A stretch of DNA of 64,000 nucleotides from Bradyrhizobium sp. B124 (GCF_038967635.1 NZ_CP152413.1:186001-250000), one strand, 5' to 3'. Numbered from the stretch's first letter, positions 52,953-63,664 are shown. The notes: a model not told the origin generated them from the sequence alone. A program made the numbers and translations.

Positions 52953-54704
52953 ATGAGCGAACAACAGATCAAGATCACCCTGGCGCAACTCAATCCGACG
53001 GTCGGTGACGTCACCGGCAACGCCGCGAAAGCGCGTGCCGCGCGCGAGAAAGCGAAGGCCGATGGCGCCGACCTCATGGTGCTGTCGGAGCTGTTCGTCG
53101 CCGGCTATCCGCCGGAGGATCTGGTGCTCAAGCCGGCGTTCCAGTCAGCCTGCCGCGCCGCGATCGAGGAACTGGCGCGCGAGACCAAGGATGGCGGCCC
53201 GGCGATGCTGATCGGCACGCCCTGGGTCGAGGACGGCAAGCTCTACAACGCCTGCGCGCTGCTCGACGGCGGACGTATCGCCGCGCTGCGCTTCAAGGCC
53301 AACCTGCCGAATTACGGCGTGTTCGACGAGAAGCGGCTGTTCGCGCGCGGCCCGGCATCGGGCCCGGTGACGGTGCGCGGCGTGCGCATCGGCGTGCCGA
53401 TCTGCGAGGACATCTGGCTGGAGGAATCCGAAGACTACGAGAACGTCGTCGAGTGCCTGGCCGAGACCGGCGCCGAAATCCTGATCGTGCCGAACGGCTC
53501 GCCCTATGCTCGCGACAAGACCGATCTCCGCCTGTCGATCGTGGTGGCGCGCGTCACCGAGAGCGGGCTGCCGCTGATCTATCTCAATGAGATGGGCGGC
53601 CAGGACGAGCTGATCTTCGACGGCGCCTCGTTTGCGCTCAATGCCGACCTCACCGTGGCGGCGCAGCTTCCGGCGTTCGAGGAGAACATCACGACGCTGA
53701 CCTGGCGCAAGACCGCGGACGGCTGGCGCTGCAACGGGCCGATCACGCCGCAGCTCGAGGGCGACAAGGCCGACTACGCGGCCTGTGTGCTGGGCTTGCG
53801 CGACTACGTCCGCAAGAACGGTTTTCCCGGCGTGCTGCTCGGCGTCTCCGGCGGCATCGACTCGGCGCTGTGTGCGGCGATCGCGGTCGATGCGCTCGGC
53901 GCCGACAAGGTGCGTGGCGTCATGCTGCCGTTCCGCTACACCGCGCAGGTCTCGCTCGACGATGCCGCCAAGCTCGCCGCCGCACTCGGCATCCGCTACG
54001 AGATCCTGCCGATTGCCGACGCCGTCAACGGCTTCGAGACGATCCTGGCGCCGGTGTTCAAAGGGCTGGAGCGCGACATCACCGAGGAAAACTTGCAGGC
54101 GCGCGCCCGCGGCACGCTGTTGATGGCGATCTCCAACAAGACCGGCGCCATGGTGGTGACGACCGGCAACAAGTCGGAAATGTCGGTCGGTTACGCCACG
54201 CTGTACGGCGACATGAATGGCGGCTTCAATCCGATCAAGGACATCTACAAGACCGAGGTGTTCCGCCTCTCGAGCCTGCGCAATGAATGGAAGCCGGACG
54301 GCGCGCTCGGGCCAATGGGCGAGGTGATCCCGGTCAACATCATCATCCGGCCGCCGACGGCCGAATTGCGCGAGAACCAGACCGACCAGGATTCGCTGCC
54401 GCCCTATGAGGTGCTGGATGCGATCCTCGAGCGGCTGGTGGAGCGCGAGGAGCCGCTGGCGACCATCATCGAGGCCGGTTTCGACCGCGATGTGGTGACG
54501 CGTGTCGATCGCCTGCTCAACATCGCCGAATACAAGCGGCGGCAGGCCGCGCCCGGAGTGAAGGTGACGCGGAAGAATTTCGGCCGCGACCGCCGCTATC
54601 CCATCACCAACCGCTTCCGCGATTTCGGCAAGGCGCTGCCGGCGCCGGACGAGACGCTGGTGACGCGCGGCTCGCGCGCGTCGGCGGAAGCGTTCGAGGG
54701 GTGA
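52953..54704 (+). CDS. nadE: Glutamine-dependent NAD+ synthetase
   Basis: 583 aa, fusion of a nitrilase-type amidase (residues 1-~260) and an ATP-dependent NAD synthase. Amidase triad: Glu in VLSELFVAGYP, Lys in RFKANLPNYG, Cys in GVPICEDIW. Synthase PP-loop VSGGIDSAL and the NAD-binding loop TTGNKSEMSVGYATLYGD. Converts deamido-NAD+ to NAD+ with glutamine-derived ammonia. ATG 52953; an open upstream frame to 52881 has no homology. Confidence 0.96.
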   Translation: MSEQQIKITLAQLNPTVGDVTGNAAKARAAREKAKADGADLMVLSELFVAGYPPEDLVLKPAFQSACRAAIEELARETKDGGPAMLIGTPWVEDGKLYNACALLDGGRIAALRFKANLPNYGVFDEKRLFARGPASGPVTVRGVRIGVPICEDIWLEESEDYENVVECLAETGAEILIVPNGSPYARDKTDLRLSIVVARVTESGLPLIYLNEMGGQDELIFDGASFALNADLTVAAQLPAFEENITTLTWRKTADGWRCNGPITPQLEGDKADYAACVLGLRDYVRKNGFPGVLLGVSGGIDSALCAAIAVDALGADKVRGVMLPFRYTAQVSLDDAAKLAAALGIRYEILPIADAVNGFETILAPVFKGLERDITEENLQARARGTLLMAISNKTGAMVVTTGNKSEMSVGYATLYGDMNGGFNPIKDIYKTEVFRLSSLRNEWKPDGALGPMGEVIPVNIIIRPPTAELRENQTDQDSLPPYEVLDAILERLVEREEPLATIIEAGFDRDVVTRVDRLLNIAEYKRRQAAPGVKVTRKNFGRDRRYPITNRFRDFGKALPAPDETLVTRGSRASAEAFEG

Positions 54705-54707
54705 GCC

Positions 54708-55871
54708 TTACTGCTTCTTCGGGATGAAGGTCGGGCCGACCGTGCGGATCTGGCCGTCGCTTGCGGGCGCGGCAGGTGCTGCCGTTGCATCAGCGGCGGC
54801 GGCGGGCTGCTGCGGTTGAGCCGCCGCGGCTGCGGGCGCGCCCTTCTTGCCGGCGGCGGCCTTGGTCTGCGCGCGCTGCTGCATCTTCCGCGCGCTCTCC
54901 TCGGTGACGATGATGTCGCCCTGCTGCGCGGCGGACGCCTGGTCGTCGACCGCCTTCAGCGCCTCCGCCCAACTCTGGCCGGCCGCCTTGCAGGAGCAGG
55001 ACGGATTGAACTCGGTGCGGTACTTGAAGGCGTTCGGCAGCGACGAGTAGGACTGGCCGTTGATCGAGACCGCCTGGTTGATGTCTTCGCCGGGATTGCG
55101 GTAGGCGAACAGGCTGGCTTCCGCGGCCGGGCACTGCGCCTTGCAGATCTGCTCGTCGGCGGCAAAGCGCGCCTGCGAGGTCGCGAACGAGATCGGGAAA
55201 TAGGCGCCGTCGCAGGTTCGGACGCAGACGGTGCGGAAGGTACCGGACTGTCCGCCATATTGCGCGTCGGGCGGGGGCAGCGGATTGTTGGGATTGCCAC
55301 CGCCGCCGCCACCGCCGAACAGGTTCTCGATGAAATTGCCGGGGCCGCGCGCGGCGGCCGCGTATTGCGGGCCGCAATTGTTCTGCGCCAGTGCGGTCAA
55401 CACCGAGCGGCGCTGGTTCTCGCGATCGGCGCCGCCAAGCCCGCCGGTGCGCAGCCGCTCGAGATTTCCGGTCATCTGGTCGAGATTGGCGCGCATCTGC
55501 TGGATCTGGTTGTTGACCGGTCCGCACTGCGCCGAGTTGTTATTGAAGAGCGACAAGAATCCGGAGCTGTCGCAGCCCATCCGCCGGGCCTGCGCCGTCA
55601 CGCGATCCAGCTCGCCCTGCTGCCGGGTTGCCGCATCCTGATAGCGGCGGATCTGCTCGTCCTTGGCCGGATCGCCGCCGCCGCGATCGATCGCCGCCAG
55701 CTGGCCTTCGAGCCGGGCGCACATCGGATTGGCCTGCGCGCCCTGGGGGGCCGGGCCGGGCGGGCCCGGAGGCACCTGCGCCAGGGCATCCGTGGCGGGC
55801 AGGGCGATGCCGGCCAACACGGCGCAAGCCAAGAACCAGCGGGAGAAGCGAGAACGGGAGCTATGGGGCAT
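54708..55871 (-). CDS. Exported DUF2865 protein
   Basis: 387 aa. Signal peptide (WFLACAVLAGIALPATDALA), then a Pro/Gly-rich start, a coiled-coil region (residues ~50-150) and the DUF2865 core with conserved cysteines: GTFRTVCVRTCDGAYFPISF, ADEQICKAQCPAAE and PSCSCKAAG. A poly-Gly run (GGGGGGG) and Ala/Gln/Pro-rich C-terminus flank it. The N-terminal half has further Cys. Periplasmic protein of unknown function typical of Bradyrhizobium relatives. Convergent with nadE. Confidence 0.87.
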   Translation of the reverse strand: MPHSSRSRFSRWFLACAVLAGIALPATDALAQVPPGPPGPAPQGAQANPMCARLEGQLAAIDRGGGDPAKDEQIRRYQDAATRQQGELDRVTAQARRMGCDSSGFLSLFNNNSAQCGPVNNQIQQMRANLDQMTGNLERLRTGGLGGADRENQRRSVLTALAQNNCGPQYAAAARGPGNFIENLFGGGGGGGNPNNPLPPPDAQYGGQSGTFRTVCVRTCDGAYFPISFATSQARFAADEQICKAQCPAAEASLFAYRNPGEDINQAVSINGQSYSSLPNAFKYRTEFNPSCSCKAAGQSWAEALKAVDDQASAAQQGDIIVTEESARKMQQRAQTKAAAGKKGAPAAAAAQPQQPAAAADATAAPAAPASDGQIRTVGPTFIPKKQ

Positions 55872-56015
55872 ATCCGGCCATTAAAACGACGCCGCGCGGC
55901 GATCAACGCCAAAGCGCGCAGGCAAGGCCGCTGCAATAGCCGTTTCTCGGGGCAGCGTCACGTCGTTTCCGGGGCGCCGGTGTGGCAATAACCCCCGTTT
56001 GTCCAGCGGCTTGGC

Positions 56016-56324
56016 TCAGCGCTGGCAGGTGATGGCGACGTATTCGCCGCAGCTATTGCCGGTGCAGGTCTCGTTTGCGGCGTGCGGAACCGCGCCGGTG
56101 ATCTCGTCGGGATCGACGCGGCGGTAACTGGTGGCCTGCGCAAAATCGCGTGACCGGCAATAGGCGCGGGCGGCGGATGCACCGCAGCGGTCGCCGTGGG
56201 CGAGGCACTGGTCGATGCCGTAGCCGTCGGCCTGGTTGGCGACGATGAAAACGCGGCTGTCGGCCAAGGCGGCCGAGGAGACAAGGACGAACGTAGAGGC
56301 AATCAATGCTGAAATGGGCCGCAT
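56016..56324 (-). CDS. Small exported cysteine-containing hypothetical protein
   Basis: 102 aa from ATG 56324. Signal peptide (ISALIASTFVLVSSAALA), then a short domain with six cysteines (QCLAHGDRCG, AYCRS, NETCTGNSCGEYVAITC) likely paired in disulfides. No named family recognised. Lies 144 bp upstream of the DUF2865 gene in the same direction. Confidence 0.72.
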   Translation of the reverse strand: MRPISALIASTFVLVSSAALADSRVFIVANQADGYGIDQCLAHGDRCGASAARAYCRSRDFAQATSYRRVDPDEITGAVPHAANETCTGNSCGEYVAITCQR

Positions 56325-56619
56325 GGTGCACCAGTGAAAATGGCGGGAATCCGCAGGCCCCTCCCGTACGCCCAATTCCTTAATAATGATTAACCATGAG
56401 GGCGTTGGCGTGATTTCGGTTCGACGCGAGCTGCATAACGCCCGAAAACAGCCCCTTGACGCGATAAGGGGGCCGTGAGACACGATGGAACCATGAACGG
56501 CCACCTCGCCATCTGCAGCATTTGCCGCGAGATTATGAGCTAGCGATTCGCTGGCTGAGGCCGTCTTTTCTCAATCACCCTGAGATCACTGGACGCCCGG
56601 CCGCAAGGGATGGGTACCC

Positions 56620-58035
56620 ATGGATTTGCGCCTCTACGATACGCTGACCCGGGAGAAGCGGCCCTTCGTGCCGCTCGATGCCGATAACGTCCGCATGTAC
56701 GCCTGCGGACCGACGGTCTACGACTTCGCCCATATCGGCAACGGCCGGGCCGCTATTGTCTTCGACGTGCTGTTCCGCGCGCTGCGCCATCGCTATGGCG
56801 CCGATCATGTCACCTATGTCCGCAACATCACGGACGTCGACGACAAGATCAACGTTCGCGCTGCGCGGGACTATCCCGGCGTGCCGCTGAACGAGGCGAT
56901 CCGCAAGGTCACCGAGCAGACCTATCAGCAGTACCAGGACGACGTCACGGCGCTCGGCTGCTTGCCGCCGACCGTGCAGCCGCGCGCCACCGAGCACATC
57001 CCGGAGATGCGCGCGATCATCGAGAAGCTGGTCGCCGGCGGCTTTGCCTATGTCGCCGAGGATCACGTGCTGTTCTCGCCGCAGGCGATGAACGCGGCTA
57101 ACTCCACACTGCCGCGCTACGGCGCGCTGTCGAAGCGCTCGCTCGACGAGATGATCGCGGGCGCGCGCGTCGATGTCGCGCCCTACAAGCGCGACAACAC
57201 CGACTTCGTGCTGTGGAAGCCGTCGAAGCCGGGCGAGCCGTCCTGGCCGTCACCGGCAGGCATCAAGGTCGAGGGCCGGCCCGGCTGGCACATCGAGTGC
57301 TCGGCGATGGCCTGGAAGCATCTCGGCGAAAAGTTCGACATCCATGGCGGCGGCATCGACCTGGTGTTCCCGCACCATGAGAACGAGCTCGCGCAGACTT
57401 GCTGCGCGTTCCACACCGACCGCATGGCCAATGTCTGGATGCACAACGGCTTCCTGCAGATCGAAAGCGAGAAGATGTCGAAGTCGCTCGGCAACTTCTT
57501 CACGATCCGCGATCTGCTGGCCGATTGGCCGGGCGAGGTGCTGCGGCTCAGCATGCTGAGAACGCATTACCGCTCGCCGCTGGACTGGACGCTGAAGAGC
57601 GCGGAAGAAGCCGCAAGGACGCTCGACGACTGGTATGCGGTCGCGGCCGACGCCGAGTCCGGCGCGCCGTCGCCGGCGCTGGTCGAGGCGCTCTACGACG
57701 ATCTCAACACGGCGCAGGCCATGGCCGTGCTGCACAGCTTGCGCAATGCTGCCGCGAGCAATGAAGCGAGCCGCAAGGAATTTGCCGGCTCGCTGCGGCT
57801 GCTTGGCTTCCTCTCCGAGAGCGCGGCGTCGTGGAAGGGCCGCAAGGAGCAGGCCAGCGGCGTCAATGCTGCCGCGGTCGAGGCGCTGATCGCCGAGCGC
57901 ACCGCGGCGCGTGCGCGCAAGGATTTCAAGGAGTCCGATCGGATCCGCGATCAGCTCGCGGCGATGGGCGTTGCGATCAAGGATGGCAAGGATGCCGAAG
58001 GAAAGCCGATCACGACCTGGGAGGTTGCGCGATGA
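56620..58035 (+). CDS. cysS: Cysteinyl-tRNA synthetase
   Basis: 471 aa class I aminoacyl-tRNA synthetase. HIGH motif HIGNGR after [11 protein letters not shown]; zinc ligands include Cys28 of YACGPT, the IECSAMAW cysteine and HHENE; KMSKS as EKMSKSLGN. The C-terminal anticodon-binding domain ends ITTWEVAR. The stop overlaps the start of the next gene (ATGA, 58032-58035). Confidence 0.96.
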   Translation: MDLRLYDTLTREKRPFVPLDADNVRMYACGPTVYDFAHIGNGRAAIVFDVLFRALRHRYGADHVTYVRNITDVDDKINVRAARDYPGVPLNEAIRKVTEQTYQQYQDDVTALGCLPPTVQPRATEHIPEMRAIIEKLVAGGFAYVAEDHVLFSPQAMNAANSTLPRYGALSKRSLDEMIAGARVDVAPYKRDNTDFVLWKPSKPGEPSWPSPAGIKVEGRPGWHIECSAMAWKHLGEKFDIHGGGIDLVFPHHENELAQTCCAFHTDRMANVWMHNGFLQIESEKMSKSLGNFFTIRDLLADWPGEVLRLSMLRTHYRSPLDWTLKSAEEAARTLDDWYAVAADAESGAPSPALVEALYDDLNTAQAMAVLHSLRNAAASNEASRKEFAGSLRLLGFLSESAASWKGRKEQASGVNAAAVEALIAERTAARARKDFKESDRIRDQLAAMGVAIKDGKDAEGKPITTWEVAR

Positions 58036-58538
58036 GCCGATCCGCACCCGCGTTGCGCCCGTATCTGCCCGACGATGCGCCGCTGCTGGCGGCGATCTTC
58101 GCGGCGTCGATCATGGACCTGACCGGTGACGATTACAGCGAGGCGCAGCAGGAAGCCTGGGCGATGGCCGCCGACGATGAGGAGGCCTTCGGCAAGAAGC
58201 TCGCCGGGCAGCTGACCCTGGTCGCGACATTGCAGGGCGCGCCGGTCGGTTTCGCCTCGCTGAAGGGGGCGGACCATATCGACATGCTCTATGTGCATCC
58301 GAGCGCGGTCGGGCAGGGTGCAGGCAGCGCGCTGTGCGATGCACTGGAGAAGATCGCGAGCGCCCGCGGCACCAAGGCCCTGAAGGTCGATGCCAGCGAC
58401 ACCGCGCTCGAATTCTTCCGCAAGCGCGGCTACGTCGCGCAGCAGCGCAATACGGTCACCATCAACGACGAATGGCTCGCCAACACCACGATGCAGAAGA
58501 CCCTCGACGGTGTTGCTATGCCCGGAGGCCACGCATGA
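58032..58538 (+). CDS. GNAT-family N-acetyltransferase
   Basis: 168 aa, one GNAT domain. Acetyl-CoA loop in [22 protein letters not shown] (motif A, variant of Q/RxxGxG/A) and [12 protein letters not shown] (motif B). The start overlaps cysS and the stop overlaps cimA by four bases each, so expression is coupled to both. Substrate unknown; a cysS-GNAT-cimA order is seen by context rather than by mechanism. Confidence 0.88.
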   Translation: MSRSAPALRPYLPDDAPLLAAIFAASIMDLTGDDYSEAQQEAWAMAADDEEAFGKKLAGQLTLVATLQGAPVGFASLKGADHIDMLYVHPSAVGQGAGSALCDALEKIASARGTKALKVDASDTALEFFRKRGYVAQQRNTVTINDEWLANTTMQKTLDGVAMPGGHA

Positions 58539-60133
58539 GCCGCGAGCGCCTCTATCTATTCGATACCACGCTGCGCGACGGTGCGCAGACGAACGGCGTC
58601 GACTTCACGCTGCAGGACAAGCAGGTGATCGCGGGGATGCTCGACGCGCTCGGCATCGACTATGTCGAAGGCGGCTATCCCGGCGCCAATCCGACCGACA
58701 CCGAGTTCTTCAGCAGGAAGCCTGCCTTCGATCACGCGCGCTTCACCGCGTTCGGCATGACGCGGCGGCCGGGTCGCTCGGCGTCGAACGATCCCGGGCT
58801 CGCCGGCATCCTCGAGGCCAAGGCCGATGCGATCTGCTTCGTCGCCAAATCCTCCGCCTATCAGGTCCGGGTCGCACTTGAGACCACCAACGAGGAGAAC
58901 CTCGCCTCGATCCGCGACAGCGTCGCGGCCGCCAAGGCGCTCGGCCGCGAGGTGATGGTCGACTGCGAGCATTTCTTCGACGGCTACAAGGAGAACCGCG
59001 ACTATGCGCTCGCCTGCGCGACGGCGGCCTATGAGGCTGGTGCGCGCTGGGTGGTGCTGTGCGACACCAATGGCGGCACCATGCCGCATGAGATCGAGAC
59101 CATGGTCGCTGACGTCGTCAAGCAGGTGCCCGGCGCCCATGTCGGCATTCATGCCCACAACGACACCGAGCAGGCGGTGGCGAATTCGCTCGCCGCGGTG
59201 CGGGCCGGCGCACGGCAGATTCAGGGCACGCTCAACGGCCTCGGTGAGCGCTGCGGCAACGCCAATCTCTGCTCGCTGATCCCGACCCTGAAGCTGAAGC
59301 AGGAGTTTGCCGACAAGTTCGAGATCGGCGTCACCACGGAGAAGATGGCGACGCTGATGAAGGTGTCGCGCACGCTTGACGACATGCTGAACCGCGCGCC
59401 GAACCGCCATGCAGCCTACGTCGGCGAGAGCGCTTTCGTCACCAAGACCGGCATCCACGCCTCCGCTGTCATGAAGGATCCGCAGACCTATGAGCACGTG
59501 CTGCCGGATGCCGTCGGCAACCACCGCAAGGTGCTGGTCTCGGACCAGGCCGGCCGCTCCAATGTGATGGCCGAGCTCGACCGCGCCGGCATCGTCTACG
59601 ACAAGGGTGATCCGCGGCTGACGCGCCTGGTCGAGGAGCTGAAAGAGCGCGAAGCCGCGGGATTTGCCTATGAATCGGCGAACGCCTCGTTCGACCTGCT
59701 GGCGCGCCGCACGCTCGGCAAGGTGCCGGAATATTTCAAGGTCGAGCAGTTCGACGTCAATGTCGAGCAACGCTACAACGCCAACGGCCAGCGCGTCACG
59801 GTGGCGCTCGCGGTGGTGAAGGTCGATGTCGACGGCGAACGGTTGATCTCGGCCGCCGAGGGCAACGGTCCGGTGAACGCGCTCGACGTGGCGCTGCGCA
59901 AGGATCTCGGCAAGTACCAGAAATACATCGACGGCCTGAAGCTGATCGACTACCGCGTGCGTATCCTCAATGGCGGCACCGAGGCGGTCACGCGCGTGCT
60001 GATCGAAAGTGAGGACGAGACCGGCGAGAGCTGGACCACGGTCGGCGTCTCGCCCAATATCATCGACGCCTCGTTCCAGGCGCTGATGGATTCGGTGTTC
60101 TACAAGCTGGTGAAGTCGGGCGCGCAGGCTTGA
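58535..60133 (+). CDS. cimA: (R)-citramalate synthase
   Basis: 532 aa, alpha-isopropylmalate synthase superfamily of the citramalate group. Acetyl-CoA plus pyruvate give citramalate, a route to isoleucine through 2-oxobutyrate. LYLFDTTLRDGAQTNGVDF is the signature; metal ligands in HAHNDTEQAVANS; a C-terminal LeuA-type regulatory domain (residues ~390-530) suggests feedback control. Length and the TNGVDF signature favour citramalate over 2-isopropylmalate or homocitrate synthase, but substrate needs an assay. Confidence 0.92.
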   Translation: MSRERLYLFDTTLRDGAQTNGVDFTLQDKQVIAGMLDALGIDYVEGGYPGANPTDTEFFSRKPAFDHARFTAFGMTRRPGRSASNDPGLAGILEAKADAICFVAKSSAYQVRVALETTNEENLASIRDSVAAAKALGREVMVDCEHFFDGYKENRDYALACATAAYEAGARWVVLCDTNGGTMPHEIETMVADVVKQVPGAHVGIHAHNDTEQAVANSLAAVRAGARQIQGTLNGLGERCGNANLCSLIPTLKLKQEFADKFEIGVTTEKMATLMKVSRTLDDMLNRAPNRHAAYVGESAFVTKTGIHASAVMKDPQTYEHVLPDAVGNHRKVLVSDQAGRSNVMAELDRAGIVYDKGDPRLTRLVEELKEREAAGFAYESANASFDLLARRTLGKVPEYFKVEQFDVNVEQRYNANGQRVTVALAVVKVDVDGERLISAAEGNGPVNALDVALRKDLGKYQKYIDGLKLIDYRVRILNGGTEAVTRVLIESEDETGESWTTVGVSPNIIDASFQALMDSVFYKLVKSGAQA

Positions 60134-60141
60134 AGAAGAAG

Positions 60142-60214
60142 TAGCCTGGATGAGCGAAGCGATATCCGGGGCCATGTGAATTTTCCCCGGATGTCGCTTC
60201 GCTCATCCGGGCTA
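60142..60214. repeat. Palindromic repeat upstream of the VOC gene
   Basis: 30-bp inverted arms (60142-60171 and 60185-60214), beginning TAGCC and containing TGAGCGAAGCGA, with a 13-base loop. It resembles an abundant Bradyrhizobium hairpin repeat and lies just after cimA, where it may act as a terminator. Confidence 0.82.
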
Positions 60215-60238
60215 CAGATTTCAGAGGAGGGCGCTTTC

Positions 60239-60616
60239 ATGATCGACCACGTCTCCGTCGGCGTCCGCGATCTCGAGCGCGCCGCGCGGTTCTATGAGCC
60301 GACGCTGTCCACGCTCGGTCTGAGCCGTCTCGTCACGCGGCCGGCCACGATCGGCTTCGGCAAGGCCTATCCCGAATTCTGGATCAATCTGCGCGCCGCG
60401 ATGACGCAGGTCGCGCATGAGAGCGGAACCCATATCTGCCTGCGCGCGAAAACCACCGCCGAGGTCGATGCCTTCCACGCCGCTGCGCTGGCCTCCGGTG
60501 GTGCATCCGATGGTGCGCCGGGCCTGCGCCCGCACGACCGCGTGCGCTACTACGCCGCCTTCATCCTCGACCCCGACGGCAACCGCATCGAGGCCGTGAC
60601 GTTTCCAAGCGAGTAG
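60239..60616 (+). CDS. VOC-family glyoxalase/bleomycin resistance-like protein
   Basis: 125 aa. MIDHVSVGVRDLERAARFYEPTLSTLGL opens the fold, and FILDPDGNRIEAVTF closes it with the Glu ligand. GAGGAGG lies upstream of ATG 60239. Enzymatic role unknown. Confidence 0.87.
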   Translation: MIDHVSVGVRDLERAARFYEPTLSTLGLSRLVTRPATIGFGKAYPEFWINLRAAMTQVAHESGTHICLRAKTTAEVDAFHAAALASGGASDGAPGLRPHDRVRYYAAFILDPDGNRIEAVTFPSE

Positions 60617-60644
60617 GGCCTCGATACAGGGTGAAGCTGCTGAA

Positions 60645-60785
60645 CCCGTCATCCCCGCGCAACGGCTTCGCCGTTGTCGCTGGAGGTGCGAGCGAAGCGA
60701 GCCTCGAAGGATGGACGGCCACCAGCCGGGCCGTGCATGCTTCGAGACGCGCGTTCCGCGCTCCTCAGCATGACGGTGATGGAGC
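60645..60785. repeat. Probable Bradyrhizobium intergenic repeat
   Basis: Noncoding stretch with inverted segments (CTCGAAGGATGG and its partner around CTTCGAGACGCGCGTTCCGCGC, and GCAACGGCTTCGCCGTTGTCGC, itself palindromic). No gene; it precedes the 3' end of the LOG gene on the opposite strand. Confidence 0.5.
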
Positions 60786-60803
60786 TGAAAGCGTGGTGAA
60801 CGC

Positions 60804-61409
60804 TTACAGCCGCCGCGCCACTTCGGGCGCGAGCTCCTTCGCGGCCGCCGGCTTGCCGGCCACGGCGGAACGCAGCCGCGGCAGGATGTCGTCGACGCGG
60901 TCGGCCATCAGCACGTTGATCGGCAGCGTCGCGCGGATGAACTCGGTCGTGCGCATGTGGCTCAGCAGCGAGAGCAGGGGTTCCCAGAAACCATCAATAT
61001 TGGCGAGCAGGATCGGCTTGGAGTGACGGCCGAGCTGCTGCCAGGTCAGCTGCTCGACCAACTCCTCCAGCGTGCCGATGCCGCCGGGCAGCGCGACGAA
61101 CGCGTCCGAGCGCTCGAACATCAGCCGCTTGCGCTCATGCATGTCGGGGGTGACGATCATCTCCTGAACCGAGGTCAGCGCATTCTCGCGCGCCCGCAGG
61201 AATTCCGGAATGATGCCGGTGACGGAGCCGCCGTGATCGAGGGTGGATTTGGCGACCGCGCCCATCAGGCCGATCGAGCCGCCGCCGTAGACCAGGCGCA
61301 CGTTGTTTTCGGCAAAGGCCTTGCCGAGCGCGACGGCAGCTTCAACGAAACGGGGATTGTTACCGGGGCCGGAGCCGCAATAAACACAGACAGTCTTGAT
61401 TTGGTTCAT
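60804..61409 (-). CDS. LOG-family protein (TIGR00730, cytokinin riboside monophosphate phosphoribohydrolase type)
   Basis: 201 aa from ATG 61409 with AAGGAT ahead. Rossmann-like fold: VCVYCGSGPG, LVYGGGSIGLMGAVA, and the defining PGGxGTxxE motif as LPGGIGTLEELVEQLTW; MHERKRLMFE supplies the catalytic Arg. LOG proteins release free cytokinin base from riboside monophosphate, or hydrolyse other nucleotides. In a plant-associated genus this could make cytokinins, though most bacterial members are likely nucleotide housekeepers. Confidence 0.92.
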   Translation of the reverse strand: MNQIKTVCVYCGSGPGNNPRFVEAAVALGKAFAENNVRLVYGGGSIGLMGAVAKSTLDHGGSVTGIIPEFLRARENALTSVQEMIVTPDMHERKRLMFERSDAFVALPGGIGTLEELVEQLTWQQLGRHSKPILLANIDGFWEPLLSLLSHMRTTEFIRATLPINVLMADRVDDILPRLRSAVAGKPAAAKELAPEVARRL

Positions 61410-61622
61410 ACGATCCTTGTGGCACTGCAGCGTAAACAGGGTCAAGACTCGCATATGGGCATTGAGGGCCAAAATATCCCGTAAATTCCCGCGAATCGCG
61501 AACAATTTTCGCCATAAGCCTGTACGCCACGTTGAAACGATCTATATGACGGGCACAATGGCAAATCGTGGAAAAGATGTGGCCGCGGACCGCCGCGCCA
61601 TGACGGCAAGAGCGGGCTCCTG

Positions 61623-63611
61623 ATGGTGCCGCCGCAACAGACTGTGACCGCGGCCGATCAGCCCACGGCCACGACGCCCGCCGCCGAGAGGGGAACGCTG
61701 CTCGGCACTCTCGTTCATCTCTGGCCCTACATCTGGCCCGGCGATCGCGCCGATTTGAAGATGCGCGTGATCTGGTCGGTGGTGCTGCTGCTGTTCGCCA
61801 AGCTCGCGACGCTGTCGGTGCCGTTCACCTTCAAATGGGCGATCGATGCGCTGAACGGCACCGGATCGGCGCCGGTCGCCACCTCGAACTGGATGGTCTG
61901 GCTGATCGCCTCGCCGGTGCTGATGACGATCAGCTACGGCGCGGTGCGCATCATCATGGCGGTGCTGACGCAGTGGCGCGACGGCATCTTCGCCCGCGTC
62001 GCGATGCACGCGGTGCGGCGGCTCGCCTACATCACCTTCGTGCACATGCACGAGCTGTCGCTGCGCTTCCATCTCGAGCGCAAGACCGGCGGCTTGACCC
62101 GCGTGCTGGAGCGCGGCCGCTCCGGCATCGAGACCATCGTGCGGATGGTGATCCTGCAGCTGATCCCGACCATCGTCGAGGTCACGCTGCTGGCGGGGGT
62201 GCTGCTCTGGCAATTCGACTGGCGCTACGTGCTCGCGGTGCTGATCACGGTCGTCGTGTTCATGTACTACACCTACATTGCGACCGAGTGGCGGATCGAG
62301 ATCCGCCGCAAGATGAACGATTCCGACACCGAGGCTAACACCAAGGCGATCGACTCGCTGCTCAACTACGAGACGGTGAAATATTTCGGCGCCGAGGAGC
62401 GTGAGGCGCGGCGCTACGACCGCTCGATGGAGCGTTACGAGCAGGCCAGCGTGAAGACCTATACCTCGCTCGCGGTGCTCAACACCGGACAGGCGATCAT
62501 CTTCACCGCGGGGCTGACCGCGACCATGTTGATGTGCGCGTTCGGCATCCGCAACGGCACCCACACCGTCGGCGATTTCGTGCTGATCAACTCGATGATG
62601 ATCCAGCTGTACCAGCCGCTGAATTTCATGGGCATGGTCTATCGCGAGATCAAGCAGGCGATCATCGACATCGAGAAGATGTTCGACGTGCTGGCGCGCG
62701 ATCCCGAGGTGAGGGACGTGCCGGGCGCCAAGCCGCTCGTGGTGTCCACAGGCAGCGTGCGCTTCGAGGACGTCCGCTTCGCCTACGAGCCCGACCGGCA
62801 GATCCTGAAAGGTCTGAGCTTCGAGGTGCCAGCCGGCAAGACGGTCGCGATCGTCGGCCCCTCCGGCGCCGGCAAGTCGACGATCTCGCGGCTCTTGTTC
62901 CGGCTCTACGATGTCTCGAGCGGCCGCATCCTGATCGACGGCCAGGACATCAAGAATGTGACGCAGACCTCGCTGCGGTCGGCGATCGGCATGGTGCCGC
63001 AGGACACCGTGCTGTTCAACGACACCATTCGCTACAACATCCGCTATGGCCGCTGGGATGCCGGCGACGATGAGGTGGAGGAGGCGGCGCGGCTGGCGCA
63101 GATCGACGGTTTCATCCGGATGTCGCCGCAGGGCTACGAGACCCAGGTGGGCGAGCGCGGCCTGAAACTCTCGGGCGGCGAGAAGCAGCGCGTCGCGATC
63201 GCGCGCACGGTGCTGAAGGCGCCGCCGATCCTGGTGCTCGACGAGGCGACCTCGGCGCTCGACAGCCACACCGAGCACGAGATCCAGGGGGCGCTCGAGC
63301 GGGTGTCGCGCAACCGCACCTCGCTGGTGATCGCGCACCGGCTGTCGACCATCGTTGGCGCCGACGAGATCATCGTGCTGGACCAGGGCCGGATCGCCGA
63401 GCGCGGCACCCACGCGCGGCTTTTGGCCTCGGGCGGCCTCTATGCCAGCATGTGGAACCGGCAGCGCGAGGCCGAGGAGGCCCGCGAACGGCTCGCCCAG
63501 GTCGATGACGACGGCGGCGCGCCGAATCGCCTGCCGCCCGTGGCCACCGATTCGTCTGATGATTCCACCCCTGACGCGGGTGAGAAACCCTTGCCGACCG
63601 CCGCGGAATAG
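61623..63611 (+). CDS. ABC exporter, fused permease-ATPase (Atm1/HMT1 family)
   Basis: 662 aa half-transporter acting as a homodimer. TM domain with six helices (e.g. [23 protein letters not shown]) and Atm1-like [21 protein letters not shown]; ATPase with [38 protein letters not shown] and the H-loop AHRLST. The family exports glutathione-linked sulfur/Fe-S precursors or heavy-metal conjugates. ATG 61623 lacks a strong Shine-Dalgarno. It is 53 bp upstream of psd. Confidence 0.93.
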   Translation: MVPPQQTVTAADQPTATTPAAERGTLLGTLVHLWPYIWPGDRADLKMRVIWSVVLLLFAKLATLSVPFTFKWAIDALNGTGSAPVATSNWMVWLIASPVLMTISYGAVRIIMAVLTQWRDGIFARVAMHAVRRLAYITFVHMHELSLRFHLERKTGGLTRVLERGRSGIETIVRMVILQLIPTIVEVTLLAGVLLWQFDWRYVLAVLITVVVFMYYTYIATEWRIEIRRKMNDSDTEANTKAIDSLLNYETVKYFGAEEREARRYDRSMERYEQASVKTYTSLAVLNTGQAIIFTAGLTATMLMCAFGIRNGTHTVGDFVLINSMMIQLYQPLNFMGMVYREIKQAIIDIEKMFDVLARDPEVRDVPGAKPLVVSTGSVRFEDVRFAYEPDRQILKGLSFEVPAGKTVAIVGPSGAGKSTISRLLFRLYDVSSGRILIDGQDIKNVTQTSLRSAIGMVPQDTVLFNDTIRYNIRYGRWDAGDDEVEEAARLAQIDGFIRMSPQGYETQVGERGLKLSGGEKQRVAIARTVLKAPPILVLDEATSALDSHTEHEIQGALERVSRNRTSLVIAHRLSTIVGADEIIVLDQGRIAERGTHARLLASGGLYASMWNRQREAEEARERLAQVDDDGGAPNRLPPVATDSSDDSTPDAGEKPLPTAAE

Positions 63612-63664
63612 TCGATTTAGGGCCTCTCCCGCCAAACGGGGCGGGGAAACGCAAGCGAGCTCTG

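Noticed and set aside
56376..56392. CtrA-like TTAA..TTAACC upstream of the small exported protein at 56016-56324
   Set aside because: Spacing is six rather than seven bases, so it does not meet the consensus.
61542..63635. 697-codon minus-strand frame
   Set aside because: Antisense to the Atm1-like ABC exporter.
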